Below are positions 25,741-33,751 of a DNA stretch of 64,000 bases, piece after piece (within the stretch, counting starts at the first letter, position 1; each line of letters begins with the position of its first letter). This stretch comes from Sphaerisporangium sp. GTDB lineage: Bacteria; Actinomycetota; Actinomycetes; Streptosporangiales; Streptosporangiaceae. Both the position numbers and the translations under genes were made by a program. Below the pieces are notes generated by a model. That model had not been told where the DNA came from and did not search any database. It saw only the letters and a list, made by a program, of their open reading frames with translations. The DNA is taken from assembly GCA_025964675.1 (NCBI GenBank), contig JAOPYI010000062.1:1-64000 (forward strand). The letters are read 5' to 3'.

Positions 25741-27312
25741 TCAGATCCCGCGCATGCGGAGCACGTGCAGGGCCAGTGTCAGGTTGAGGCGCAGGTGGGC
25801 GTCCTCGGTGAAGTTGCCGAGCATGCGTTCCAGCTTGCCGATGCGGTACCTCAGGGTGTTGTAGTGGAAGTGCAGGCGGCGCGCGGTCTCGGCGACGTTG
25901 AGGTTGGTCTCCAGCAGCACCTGGAGGGTGCGGCGAAGGTCGGCGTTCTCGGCGTCCTCGTCGAGGGCCAGCGGGCCGAGGGTCTCCTTCACGAAGGCGT
26001 GCAGCTCGGCGGTGTCGTTGACCAGCGACAGGAGCCGGTAGACGCCGAGCTGGTCGAAGTGGGCGACGGCGCCCGTCCCGTGGAGCTGCCGCCCTACCCT
26101 GGCGGCCTTCAGCGCCTGCCCGTAGGCGTCGGGCAGCGTTTCGGCCCCCTGGGCGACCCTGCTCATGCCCGTGGAGAAGGTCGCGGGCTGGCAGTCGGCG
26201 AAGGCCGCCACGGCGTCCTTGGCCAGGCGGGTCATGTCGACGCCCGATCCTACGACCGCGACGACCTCGTGGGAGAAGCCCGCCACGGCGCCGCGCGGAT
26301 CGTGCCGCCTGAGGGCGGTGACCCACGCGGTGAGCAGCCGGTCGGGCGGGATGTCCCACTCGGGGTCGATCTCGGCGACGAGCACGCCGACGGGCCGTTC
26401 CAGATCCCACCCGAAGGCGCGGGCCCGCGAGGCGATCCTGGACCCGCCACGGCCGGTGAGGACGTCGCGCAGGAAGTCGGCGCGATACTTGCTCTCGACG
26501 GCGGTGACCGCCTCCTGCCTGGTCACGACCAGGGCGGCCACCGTGGCGGCACGTTCCAGAATGCTGATGTCGCCGTCCCGCATGGCGCCCGCGGGGCTGT
26601 GGGCGACGATGCGCCCGTGGTGGTGTCCGCCCGCGACGACGGGGACGACGGTGTAGTCGCCGCCGGAGACCGCCGGGGCGGCCCGCAGCAGCACGGCGTC
26701 TCCCGCGGCGTCGAGAACGTTCCCGGCCGGGTCGACCACGGCCACGGCCACGTCGAGCAGCCCGGCCACCTCGGCGACGACCTCGCGCAGCCCCCCGCCG
26801 GCCAGCACGATCTGCACGAGCGCCCGGTGGGCCTCCTCCGTGCGGGCCAGCAGGGCGGCCTGCCGGTTGAGGATGTCGGTGAGCACCTGGTTGAGGATGT
26901 CGTCGAAGCCGACGTCGTTGGGCAGCAGGATGAGGGGGAAGCCGAGCCGGTCGGCCTGCTCCACCATCTCGGCCGGAAGCTCGTCGACGTACCTGCCGAG
27001 CTTGATGCCGAGCGCCGCGAGGCCCCGCTCGTCGAGGTCGGTGACGAGCCTGCCGAGTGACTGTGGGGTGTTCCGCAGGGGATATCCCGTTGTGAGCAGC
27101 AGCTCATGGGGTTTCACCCATGCGAGGATGTCGGGCACCTCCATGACGTTGAGTCGCTGGACGATGCGGTCGAGGCCGGTCCTGCCCCCGATGAGGCGGG
27201 CGCCGGCCAGTGTGGAGACGCCGAGAACCTCCCCCACGGACACACCGTGAATGATGGTGCCCGTGGAGGCCAAACGCATCGCCGGGGGTGATGGGTCCGC
27301 TGTCATGGTCAT
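25741..27312 (-). CDS. pucR: PucR-family transcriptional regulator
   Basis: 523 residues with the three-part PucR architecture. The N-terminal PucR sensor domain (VGEVLGVSTLAGARLIGG to LNRQAALLARTEEAH) is followed by a GGDEF-like middle domain. The C-terminal HTH_30 (LLETNLNVAETARRLHFHYN, TLRYRIGKLERML) lies near 470-505. Members activate or repress purine and related ring catabolism in response to intermediates such as allantoin. It lies between the permease/hydroxylase operon and the divergent AllH-AllF-AllG genes, so it is the obvious candidate regulator of both. Starts at ATG 27312; a second ATG is two codons on. Confidence 0.92.
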   Translation of the reverse strand: MTMTADPSPPAMRLASTGTIIHGVSVGEVLGVSTLAGARLIGGRTGLDRIVQRLNVMEVPDILAWVKPHELLLTTGYPLRNTPQSLGRLVTDLDERGLAALGIKLGRYVDELPAEMVEQADRLGFPLILLPNDVGFDDILNQVLTDILNRQAALLARTEEAHRALVQIVLAGGGLREVVAEVAGLLDVAVAVVDPAGNVLDAAGDAVLLRAAPAVSGGDYTVVPVVAGGHHHGRIVAHSPAGAMRDGDISILERAATVAALVVTRQEAVTAVESKYRADFLRDVLTGRGGSRIASRARAFGWDLERPVGVLVAEIDPEWDIPPDRLLTAWVTALRRHDPRGAVAGFSHEVVAVVGSGVDMTRLAKDAVAAFADCQPATFSTGMSRVAQGAETLPDAYGQALKAARVGRQLHGTGAVAHFDQLGVYRLLSLVNDTAELHAFVKETLGPLALDEDAENADLRRTLQVLLETNLNVAETARRLHFHYNTLRYRIGKLERMLGNFTEDAHLRLNLTLALHVLRMRGI

Positions 27313-27371
27313 GCTCCAGGGTGGAACGCCGTTTCAGAGATTCTGACGGAACACTACGTCTGTCAACAAGA

Positions 27372-27396
27372 GCCAACTCTCCGGAGAACTGTTGGC
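27372..27396. promoter_or_regulatory. Inverted repeat between pucR and allH-like gene
   Basis: GCCAAC and GTTGGC (6-bp arms, 27372-27377 and 27391-27396) flank a 13-base centre that itself holds the palindrome TCTCCGGAGA. It sits in the 150-bp divergent region and is a candidate PucR operator. The assignment rests on position only. Confidence 0.5.
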
Positions 27397-27462
27397 ATCT
27401 TTCTCCGTACGGTGAATCTCCAAGACCGTTCTACGGTCTCCCCAGACTCGCGGGGAGGCCGA

Positions 27463-28359
27463 GTGACACTGGGGACGCGTACACGGATCCAACATCGCGC
27501 GCCGTCGCATGCCAAGGTGTTCGGCGCCGCCAGCACAGCGCTGCGCCCTGCGCTCGAGTCGCCACGGCGGCCCGCGCGGGTGCTGGCGGTGTTCCCGCTT
27601 GGCGTCTACCTGGAGATCCGTACCGACGTCGAGCCGTTGGTCGTCGCCGTCGTCACCGGAGAGGCGACACGGCTGCCCAACGCCGTCGTGCTCGGCGACC
27701 CGCTGCCGGCGACCTCGGTCGGGGACGAGGCGGCCGTCGGCGACGGGTGCATCGAGATCGGCCGCGTCACCGTTCGCGTCCGCCGCTGGTGGGATCCGTC
27801 CCCCTCGCTCGGCCCCGTGGACCTGCCACGGCTCGCGCTGGTGCTCCCGAGTTTCGGCGAGATCTGCCAGGCGTCGGCCCGCAGGCCCGGTCTGGACCTG
27901 GACGGCGCGGCAGCGCTTCTGGCCGAGGGCTGCGCCGGAGGCTCGCTGACAAAGGTCATCACCGCCGCCGAGCAGCTCATGGGCCTCGGTCCCGGGCTGA
28001 CACCCAGCGGCGACGACATGCTCTCGGGCGTGCTCGTGGCACTTCGCCGGCTCGGCCGGGCGTCGGGCGTGAGCAGGGCCGTGTGGCTGGCCGACTGGCT
28101 CGCGGCGACGGTGGCGTTCGACGCCCGCACCCGCACCACTCCGATCTCCGCGACGCTGCTGCACTGCGCCGCCCAGGGCCAGGCGTGCGCGGACGCGCTG
28201 GCGGTGCTGCGCGGGATCGCCGGCCACCAGCCCCTCGCACCGGCCGTGCACCGGCTGCTCCGGCTCGGCCACACCTCCGGCGCCGACCTCGCGTGGGGCC
28301 TGCGCACGGGCCTGGCCGCGGTGGTGGCCCTCGGCGGGAACCCGCGAACGACCAGGTGA
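27463..28359 (+). CDS. allH: DUF2877/AllH-like oxamate carbamoyltransferase subunit
   Basis: 298 residues. The DUF2877 (YlbF) hallmark GLGPGLTPSGDDMLSGVLVAL is near 183-203, and FDARTRTTPISATLL follows. In E. coli, AllF (FdrA), AllG (YlbE) and AllH (YlbF) together form oxamate transcarbamylase of allantoin catabolism. All three homologues are present here in order H-F-G. GTG 27463 is chosen because GGGGAGG lies six bases upstream; the open frame to 27412 is unconserved. No carbamate kinase (allK) gene is adjacent. The N-terminus is the least conserved part. Confidence 0.82.
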   Translation: MTLGTRTRIQHRAPSHAKVFGAASTALRPALESPRRPARVLAVFPLGVYLEIRTDVEPLVVAVVTGEATRLPNAVVLGDPLPATSVGDEAAVGDGCIEIGRVTVRVRRWWDPSPSLGPVDLPRLALVLPSFGEICQASARRPGLDLDGAAALLAEGCAGGSLTKVITAAEQLMGLGPGLTPSGDDMLSGVLVALRRLGRASGVSRAVWLADWLAATVAFDARTRTTPISATLLHCAAQGQACADALAVLRGIAGHQPLAPAVHRLLRLGHTSGADLAWGLRTGLAAVVALGGNPRTTR

Positions 28360-28446
28360 GTTACCGCGTTATGGCTCCCCGTACGGGACACGGCGAGCGA
28401 TGATCGACAGTGGGACGGATTTCATACGAGGGGCGGTGAGCGACCG

Positions 28447-29820
28447 TTGACGGATCTGGTGGATGTGCGTGCGGGGCTCTATCACGACTCGGTGAGCCTG
28501 ATGCGGATCAGCCAGGCGCTGAGCTCCCGCCCGGGTGTCACCGTCGCGGTGGTGGCCATGGCGACCGAGCTGAATCTCGGCCTGGCCAGGGAGGCCGGGT
28601 TCGAGATCGCCGAGGCAGGGCCGACCGATCTGCTCGTCGCCATACGTGCCGAGTCCGAGGCGGCGATGAAGGACGCGGGGGAGGAGCTCGACCGGCAGTT
28701 CGCGGCCCTGGCGAGGGGCGGTCAGTCGGGTGGGCCGAGGGCCGAGAGCGCGCCGCGCACCACCCGGTCCGCCGCCAGGGCGTGGGACGCGACGCTCGCG
28801 TTGGTGTCGGTCCCCGGCCGGCACGCCTTCGCCGAGGCCATGGACGCGATCGACGCGGGCCTGTCCGTGATGATCTTCAGTGACAACATGCCCGTCGAGC
28901 TGGAAGTGCTGCTCAAGGACCGCGCGAAGGAGCGCGGCGTGCTGGTGATGGGCCCCGACTGCGGCACGGCGGTCGTGGGCGGGGCGGGTCTGGGCTTCGC
29001 CAACGTGCTCCGCCCTGGGCCGGTCGGCGTGGTCGCCGCCTCCGGCACCGGCGCCCAGCAGGTGACGTGCCTGCTGGACCATGCGGGCGCGGGGGTGAGC
29101 CACGTTCTCGGCGTCGGCGGCAGAGATCTGTCGGCGGCCGTGGGCGGCAGGTCCACACTGGTGGCTCTGTCCGCCCTGGACGCCGATCCGGCCACCGAGC
29201 TCATCGTCCTGATCTCCAAGCCGCCGGCCCCCGAGGTCGCCGACATCGTGCGCCAGGCCGTCGAGCGGCTGGGGACGCCCGTCGTCACCGCCCTGCTCGG
29301 CGCCGGGCAGGACGACCTCACCACGGCCGCAGAGAAGGCCCTGCGCGACCTCGGCGTCACGGTGCCCGAATGGCCCTCCTGGACCGTCCCGCAGCAGGCG
29401 GGATCCGCCGATCTGTGCGGTCTGTACTCCGGCGGCACGCTGTGCGCGGAGGCCCGCATCATCGCCGGCACCGGCTCGTTCATCGACTTCGGCGACGACC
29501 AGTACACCGTAGGCCGGGCGCATCCGATGATCGATCCCACCATGCGCCTCGAGGCGCTCGGTCGGGCCTCGGGCGTCGTGCTGCTCGACGTGGTGCTCGG
29601 CAACGCCGCCGAGCCCGACCCCGCTGACCGGCTGGCCCCCGCGATCCGCGAGGCCCGGGAGCGGGGCGCGGCCGTGGTGGTGGCCCTGGTCGGCACGGAG
29701 TCCGACCCGCAGGGCCTGCGCCGCCAGGCGGACGCCCTGGTCGCGGCCGGAGCGTCCGTGTTCACCTCCAACGCGGCCGCCGCGAGGCATGCCACGAGCC
29801 TGATCGGGAGTGCCCAGTGA
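28447..29820 (+). CDS. allF: FdrA/AllF-like acyl-CoA-synthetase-fold subunit
   Basis: 457 residues. FdrA proteins resemble the alpha subunit of succinyl-CoA synthetase: here MGPDCGTAVVGG, GPVGVVAASGTGAQQVTCLL, SHVLGVGGRDLS and ELIVLISKPPAPEVAD, then a second domain with FIDFGDDQYTVGRAHPMIDP. In E. coli it is one subunit of oxamate transcarbamylase. The frame begins at TTG 28447 with only a weak GGGGCGG upstream, 87 bases after allH. No better start is visible before the conserved region. The stop overlaps the next gene by four bases. Confidence 0.85.
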   Translation: MTDLVDVRAGLYHDSVSLMRISQALSSRPGVTVAVVAMATELNLGLAREAGFEIAEAGPTDLLVAIRAESEAAMKDAGEELDRQFAALARGGQSGGPRAESAPRTTRSAARAWDATLALVSVPGRHAFAEAMDAIDAGLSVMIFSDNMPVELEVLLKDRAKERGVLVMGPDCGTAVVGGAGLGFANVLRPGPVGVVAASGTGAQQVTCLLDHAGAGVSHVLGVGGRDLSAAVGGRSTLVALSALDADPATELIVLISKPPAPEVADIVRQAVERLGTPVVTALLGAGQDDLTTAAEKALRDLGVTVPEWPSWTVPQQAGSADLCGLYSGGTLCAEARIIAGTGSFIDFGDDQYTVGRAHPMIDPTMRLEALGRASGVVLLDVVLGNAAEPDPADRLAPAIREARERGAAVVVALVGTESDPQGLRRQADALVAAGASVFTSNAAAARHATSLIGSAQ

Positions 29821-31199
29821 CGTTGTCCATGCTCGACGGCGAGCCTCGCGTGATCAGCGCCGGCGCCGCCGTGCTCGCCGAGGCGCTGGACCAGCAGGCC
29901 GTGCCACGCCTCGGGGTCGACTGGCGGCCGCCGCTCCCGGGCACCTCCGAGGCCCTGCTGAAGGTGCTGGCCGACCCGCGCAGGGAACGGGCGAACGAGC
30001 TTGCCGTGGGCCGGCTGCTCTCGGCCCGCCCGCAGCTCGTGGGAGTGCGTCCCGCCGGGGAGGTGCTCGACCTGCCGCCGCGCACGTTCTTCCACGCCGG
30101 TCCTCCCATCGACTGGGAGCGTGCCTCCGGCCCCATGCGCGGGGCGCTGATCGGCGCCGCCATCTTCGAGGGCCTTGCCGCCGACGCCGAGGAGGCCGAG
30201 CGCCTGCTGGTCTCGGGCAGCGTGATGCTCGACTCCTGCCACCACCACCGCACCGTCGGGCCGATGGCCGGGGTGGTGAGCCCGTCGATGTGGATGTTCG
30301 AGGTCCTCGACGTCGAGCACGGCGGCACCGCCTACTGCTCGCTGAACGAAGGCCTGGGCAAGGTGCTGCGGTACGGCGCCTACGGGCCGGAGGTCGTCGA
30401 GCGGCTGCGCTGGATGGGCGACGTGCTCGGGCCCGTGCTCGCGGGCGCGCTTGCCCTGAGCGGTCCGATCGACCTGCGGTCGCTCATCGCCCAGGCGCTC
30501 CAGATGGGCGACGAGCTACATAACCGTAACCGCGCCGCCACCTCTCTGCTGGTCCGCGAGATCGCCCCGGCGATCGTCGAGGCGTCCCCGGAGCACGCCG
30601 CCGCCGTCCTGCGCTTCATCAACGGCAACGATCACTTCTTCCTCAACGCCGGGATGGCGGCGGGCAAGGTAAGCGCCGACGCCGCGAGGGACGTACCCGG
30701 CTCCTCCCTCGTGGTCGCCATGGCGCGGAACGGCACCGATTTCGGGATCCAGGTGTCCGGGCTCGGGAACAGGTGGTTCACCGGTCCGGCCGGGGTCCCC
30801 GACGGTCTCTATCTCGGCGCGTACGGGCCGGACGACGCCAACCCCGACATCGGCGACTCCACCATCACCGAGACTTCCGGCCTTGGCGGGTTCGCCATGG
30901 CCGCCGCCCCGGCGATCGTCCGCTTCGTCGGCGGTGACGTGTCGGACGCGATAGCCGCCACCCGGTCCATGTACGAGATCACGCTGGCCGAGCACCCGGC
31001 GTACCAGATTCCCGGGCTCGGCTTCCGGGGAACGCCCACGGGGATCGACGTCGCGCTGATCGCGAGGACGGGGCAGCTGCCGATCGTCAACACCGGCATC
31101 GCGGGCCGCGTGGCGGGCACCGGGCAGGTCGGCGCGGGTCTGGTGAGCCCGCCGGCCGAGGCGTTCACCGCGGCTCTGGCCGCGCTCGCCGAGAAGTAA
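29817..31199 (+). CDS. allG: DUF1116/AllG-like subunit
   Basis: 460 residues of the DUF1116 (YlbE) family: PPIDWERASGPMRGALIGA, INGNDHFFLNAGMAAGKV, VAMARNGTDFGIQVSGLG, and GGFAMAAAPAIVRFVGG. Third component of the predicted oxamate-transcarbamylase-like complex. The GTG overlaps the allF stop (GTGA), indicating coupled translation and stoichiometric synthesis. Carbamoyl phosphate formed by such an enzyme would normally be used by carbamate kinase or feed arginine/pyrimidine synthesis; no such gene is in the window. The true substrate in this aerobic actinomycete is open. Confidence 0.85.
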   Translation: MTLSMLDGEPRVISAGAAVLAEALDQQAVPRLGVDWRPPLPGTSEALLKVLADPRRERANELAVGRLLSARPQLVGVRPAGEVLDLPPRTFFHAGPPIDWERASGPMRGALIGAAIFEGLAADAEEAERLLVSGSVMLDSCHHHRTVGPMAGVVSPSMWMFEVLDVEHGGTAYCSLNEGLGKVLRYGAYGPEVVERLRWMGDVLGPVLAGALALSGPIDLRSLIAQALQMGDELHNRNRAATSLLVREIAPAIVEASPEHAAAVLRFINGNDHFFLNAGMAAGKVSADAARDVPGSSLVVAMARNGTDFGIQVSGLGNRWFTGPAGVPDGLYLGAYGPDDANPDIGDSTITETSGLGGFAMAAAPAIVRFVGGDVSDAIAATRSMYEITLAEHPAYQIPGLGFRGTPTGIDVALIARTGQLPIVNTGIAGRVAGTGQVGAGLVSPPAEAFTAALAALAEK

Positions 31200-31337
31200 A
31201 AGAAGACTGAATTCCCATTGACCCGTTTTTGACCCTAATATCAGTGGCCAGCCTCACCGTCTTGATGACGCACATGATCCATGCCTGATCCATAAATGGG
31301 GATATGACGCGGACGAGCGTGAATTGGGGACCGCGGT

Positions 31338-33683
31338 ATGACGACCGATCGGCGGCTCGGGATGGCACCCTCCATGGCCGAGGGTAAGAGCCCGATGGGC
31401 GGCGCCGGGGTCGCGCCGGAGGGTCAGGGACGGCTGGTGGGACGGCGGTACCGCCTGCTCTCGCCGGTCGGCCGTGGTGGCATGGGCATGGTCTGGCACG
31501 CCCATGACGTGCTGCTCGACCGTGACGTGGCGGTCAAGGAGCTGATCCTGCCGTTCGGCCTCGACCACGCGGGCAAGCAGGTCGCCCACCGCCGCATGCT
31601 GCGCGAGGCCAGGTCCGCCGCGCGGCTCAGCCACCCTGGCATTGTCACCGTCCACGACGTCGTCGAGGAGGACGGCCGTCCCTGGATCGTCATGGAGCTG
31701 GTCCGCGCCTGGTCGCTGGAGCAGGCCGTACGGCAGAGCGGGCCGCTGCCCGTGGTCCAGGCCGCCGAGATCGGCGTCCGCGTGCTCGACGCGCTCCGGC
31801 ACGCCCACGCCGCCGGCATCCTGCACCGGGACGTCAAGCCGGGCAACGTGCTCCTCACCGCCGACCGAGTGGTGCTCACCGACTTCGGCATCGCCGCGAT
31901 AGAGGGCGACGTCACCATCACCCAGACCGGGCTGCTCATGGGCTCGCCCGCCTACATCCCGCCGGAGCGGCTTCAGGGCCGCCCGATCACCCACGCGGCC
32001 GACCTGTGGTCGTACGGCGCGACGCTCTACGCCGCCGTCGAGGGCCGCCCGCCGTACGAGGGGCCGGACGCGGTGGCCGTGCTCGGCGCGGTGCTGACTC
32101 AGGAGCCCAACCGCCCGCAGCGGGCCGGGGCCCTGCTCCCGGTGATCGAAGGGCTGCTGCGGAAGAACCCCGCCGACCGCATGCCCGCCGCCCAGGCCGC
32201 CGACCTGCTGGAGCGGGTGCTGCGCACCCACGGCTCCGGCCTGTCCCTGCGAGGCCCGGACAGATACACCATGACCCCGCTGCCGACGCGGGCCGACTCC
32301 ACACCGGTGCACATGCTTCCTCCCCTCGACCCACCGTCGGGTCCGATGCCCTCGCGCATCATCGAGACCCCGTCGGGTCCCGTGCGCATCCCGTTCGACC
32401 CGAACGCCGCCGACGCGGACGGCGGCCACCCCTACGACGCGCTGCGGAGCCCCTCGGGCCCGCAGCCGGGCAGCCCATACGACGCCCTCCGGAGCACTTC
32501 AGCACCACAGCCGGGCAACCAGTACGACGCCCTCCGGAGCACTTCAGCACCACAGCCGGGCAACCAGTACGACGCCCTCCGCAGCACCTCGGCGCCACAG
32601 CCGGGCAACCAGTACGACGCTTTCCGGAGCACCTCGGCGCCACAGCCGAACCCGTATGACTCGCTCAGGAGCCCTTCGGGTCCGCAGCCGGACCCGTACG
32701 ACGCGCTGCGAAGCCCCTCGGGGCCGAACGACCCGCCCGGCGCGCGGCCCGACCCGTACGACGCGCTCCGCAGCACCTCGGGACCCCAGCCGTTCGACCC
32801 GCTGAGCGGCGGCTCCGCCACGGCTTCGCCCGGCGACGCGCGCGCGGCCGGGGTGACCGGATCCCGAGTGTGGCCGAAGCCCTCCCCGAACCTCGCCGAC
32901 AAGCTCGCCAGGGACCTCGACGGCGACCCGTTCGCCCGCCCGGAGGCCAGGGGCGTCTCCCGCGAGGGACGCCAGGACGGCCCGGGGGCCCGCGCCCGCC
33001 GCCGCCGGCCCGAGGTGGACGACGCCCGCGAGGGGCGCTCCCCCGTCATGATGATCCTCGCCGGCATCGGGGTCGTCGGCGTGGTCGCGGCCCTGCTGTT
33101 CGTGCTGTGGCCCGCGGGCTCCCCGCCGCAGGACCCGGTCGCCGGCCCTCTTCTCGCCACAGGCGGCGCCACCTCCTCGGCCCCCCAGCCCTCGACCGAA
33201 GCCGGGACTTCCGGCGACCCCGCCGTCCCCACCCAGATCCCGGCGAGCTTCCGCACGCGCACCGCGGCCGGCGCGTCGGTCGCGGTCCCGAAGGACTGGA
33301 CGGTGTCCGCCTCCAGCGAGGCGGTGACCTACCTCGGCCCGAAGAACTCCGGGCGCCGCATACAGATCAAGAAGGTCCCCTCGACCGGTGACGACGGCCT
33401 CACCGCGCTCACCAAGGCCAAGGACGAGGCCACCCTCACCGACTACGCCCAGGCCCGGCTGGAGTCCTCGACCTTCGGGAACGGGAAGTGGCAGGCCAGC
33501 GTCTGGGAGTACACCTACACCGCGCTGAACAACGTGACCACCCACGCCATCACGCGCCACATCACGATCGACAGCCATACGGCGTACGAGGTCACGTTCA
33601 CCACGCCCGACGCCGAGTGGGACCACCCGGACAACCGCCAGACGATGGCCGTCCTCTGGAGCAGCTTCAAGCCCGCCTCTTGA
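31338..33683 (+). CDS. Membrane Ser/Thr protein kinase with eight-unit repeat linker
   Basis: 781 residues, PknB-type. The kinase domain (about 38-300) has VGRGGMGMVW, VAVKELI, HRDVKPGN near 163 and DFGIA. A Pro/Ser linker then contains eight repeats of a 14-20-residue motif (consensus YDALRSTSAPQPGNQ), with near-identical DNA in copies two to four. One transmembrane helix (VMMILAGIGVVGVVAALLFVLW) follows, and then an extracellular domain of about 150 residues beginning with a Ser/Pro segment (SFRTRTAAGASVAVPKDWTV to the end). This has no PASTA repeats, so the ligand is unknown. ATG 31338 has only a weak ribosome-binding site. Confidence 0.9.
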   Translation: MTTDRRLGMAPSMAEGKSPMGGAGVAPEGQGRLVGRRYRLLSPVGRGGMGMVWHAHDVLLDRDVAVKELILPFGLDHAGKQVAHRRMLREARSAARLSHPGIVTVHDVVEEDGRPWIVMELVRAWSLEQAVRQSGPLPVVQAAEIGVRVLDALRHAHAAGILHRDVKPGNVLLTADRVVLTDFGIAAIEGDVTITQTGLLMGSPAYIPPERLQGRPITHAADLWSYGATLYAAVEGRPPYEGPDAVAVLGAVLTQEPNRPQRAGALLPVIEGLLRKNPADRMPAAQAADLLERVLRTHGSGLSLRGPDRYTMTPLPTRADSTPVHMLPPLDPPSGPMPSRIIETPSGPVRIPFDPNAADADGGHPYDALRSPSGPQPGSPYDALRSTSAPQPGNQYDALRSTSAPQPGNQYDALRSTSAPQPGNQYDAFRSTSAPQPNPYDSLRSPSGPQPDPYDALRSPSGPNDPPGARPDPYDALRSTSGPQPFDPLSGGSATASPGDARAAGVTGSRVWPKPSPNLADKLARDLDGDPFARPEARGVSREGRQDGPGARARRRRPEVDDAREGRSPVMMILAGIGVVGVVAALLFVLWPAGSPPQDPVAGPLLATGGATSSAPQPSTEAGTSGDPAVPTQIPASFRTRTAAGASVAVPKDWTVSASSEAVTYLGPKNSGRRIQIKKVPSTGDDGLTALTKAKDEATLTDYAQARLESSTFGNGKWQASVWEYTYTALNNVTTHAITRHITIDSHTAYEVTFTTPDAEWDHPDNRQTMAVLWSSFKPAS
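32433..32795 (+). repeat. In-frame 45-bp tandem repeat within the kinase gene
   Basis: Eight tandem coding units. The first four are 45 bp and the next two 42 bp; the seventh is lengthened and the last diverges. Units two and three are almost identical at DNA level, which suggests recent slippage or unequal exchange and possible copy-number variation between strains. Confidence 0.9.
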
Positions 33684-33751
33684 CCGTCCGGGCCGACCAC
33701 CCGCCTCGCGGCATGGTCTGGAGCGGGTGATCATCCGGTCGGCGGACGGTC
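33682..33751. terminator. Large imperfect hairpin spanning two convergent stops
   Basis: GACCGTCC...GGCCGACC (33682-33698) pairs with GGTCGGCGGACGGTC (33737-33751) with a two-base bulge, and inner arms ACCCGC/GCGGGT (33699-33704, 33723-33728) extend it. It begins in the kinase stop codon and ends in the phosphoesterase stop codon, so it is a shared bidirectional terminator candidate. Confidence 0.65.

Noticed and set aside
32433-32795. Possible CRISPR array
   Set aside because: The repeats are in-frame coding units without distinct spacers and lie within a kinase gene.
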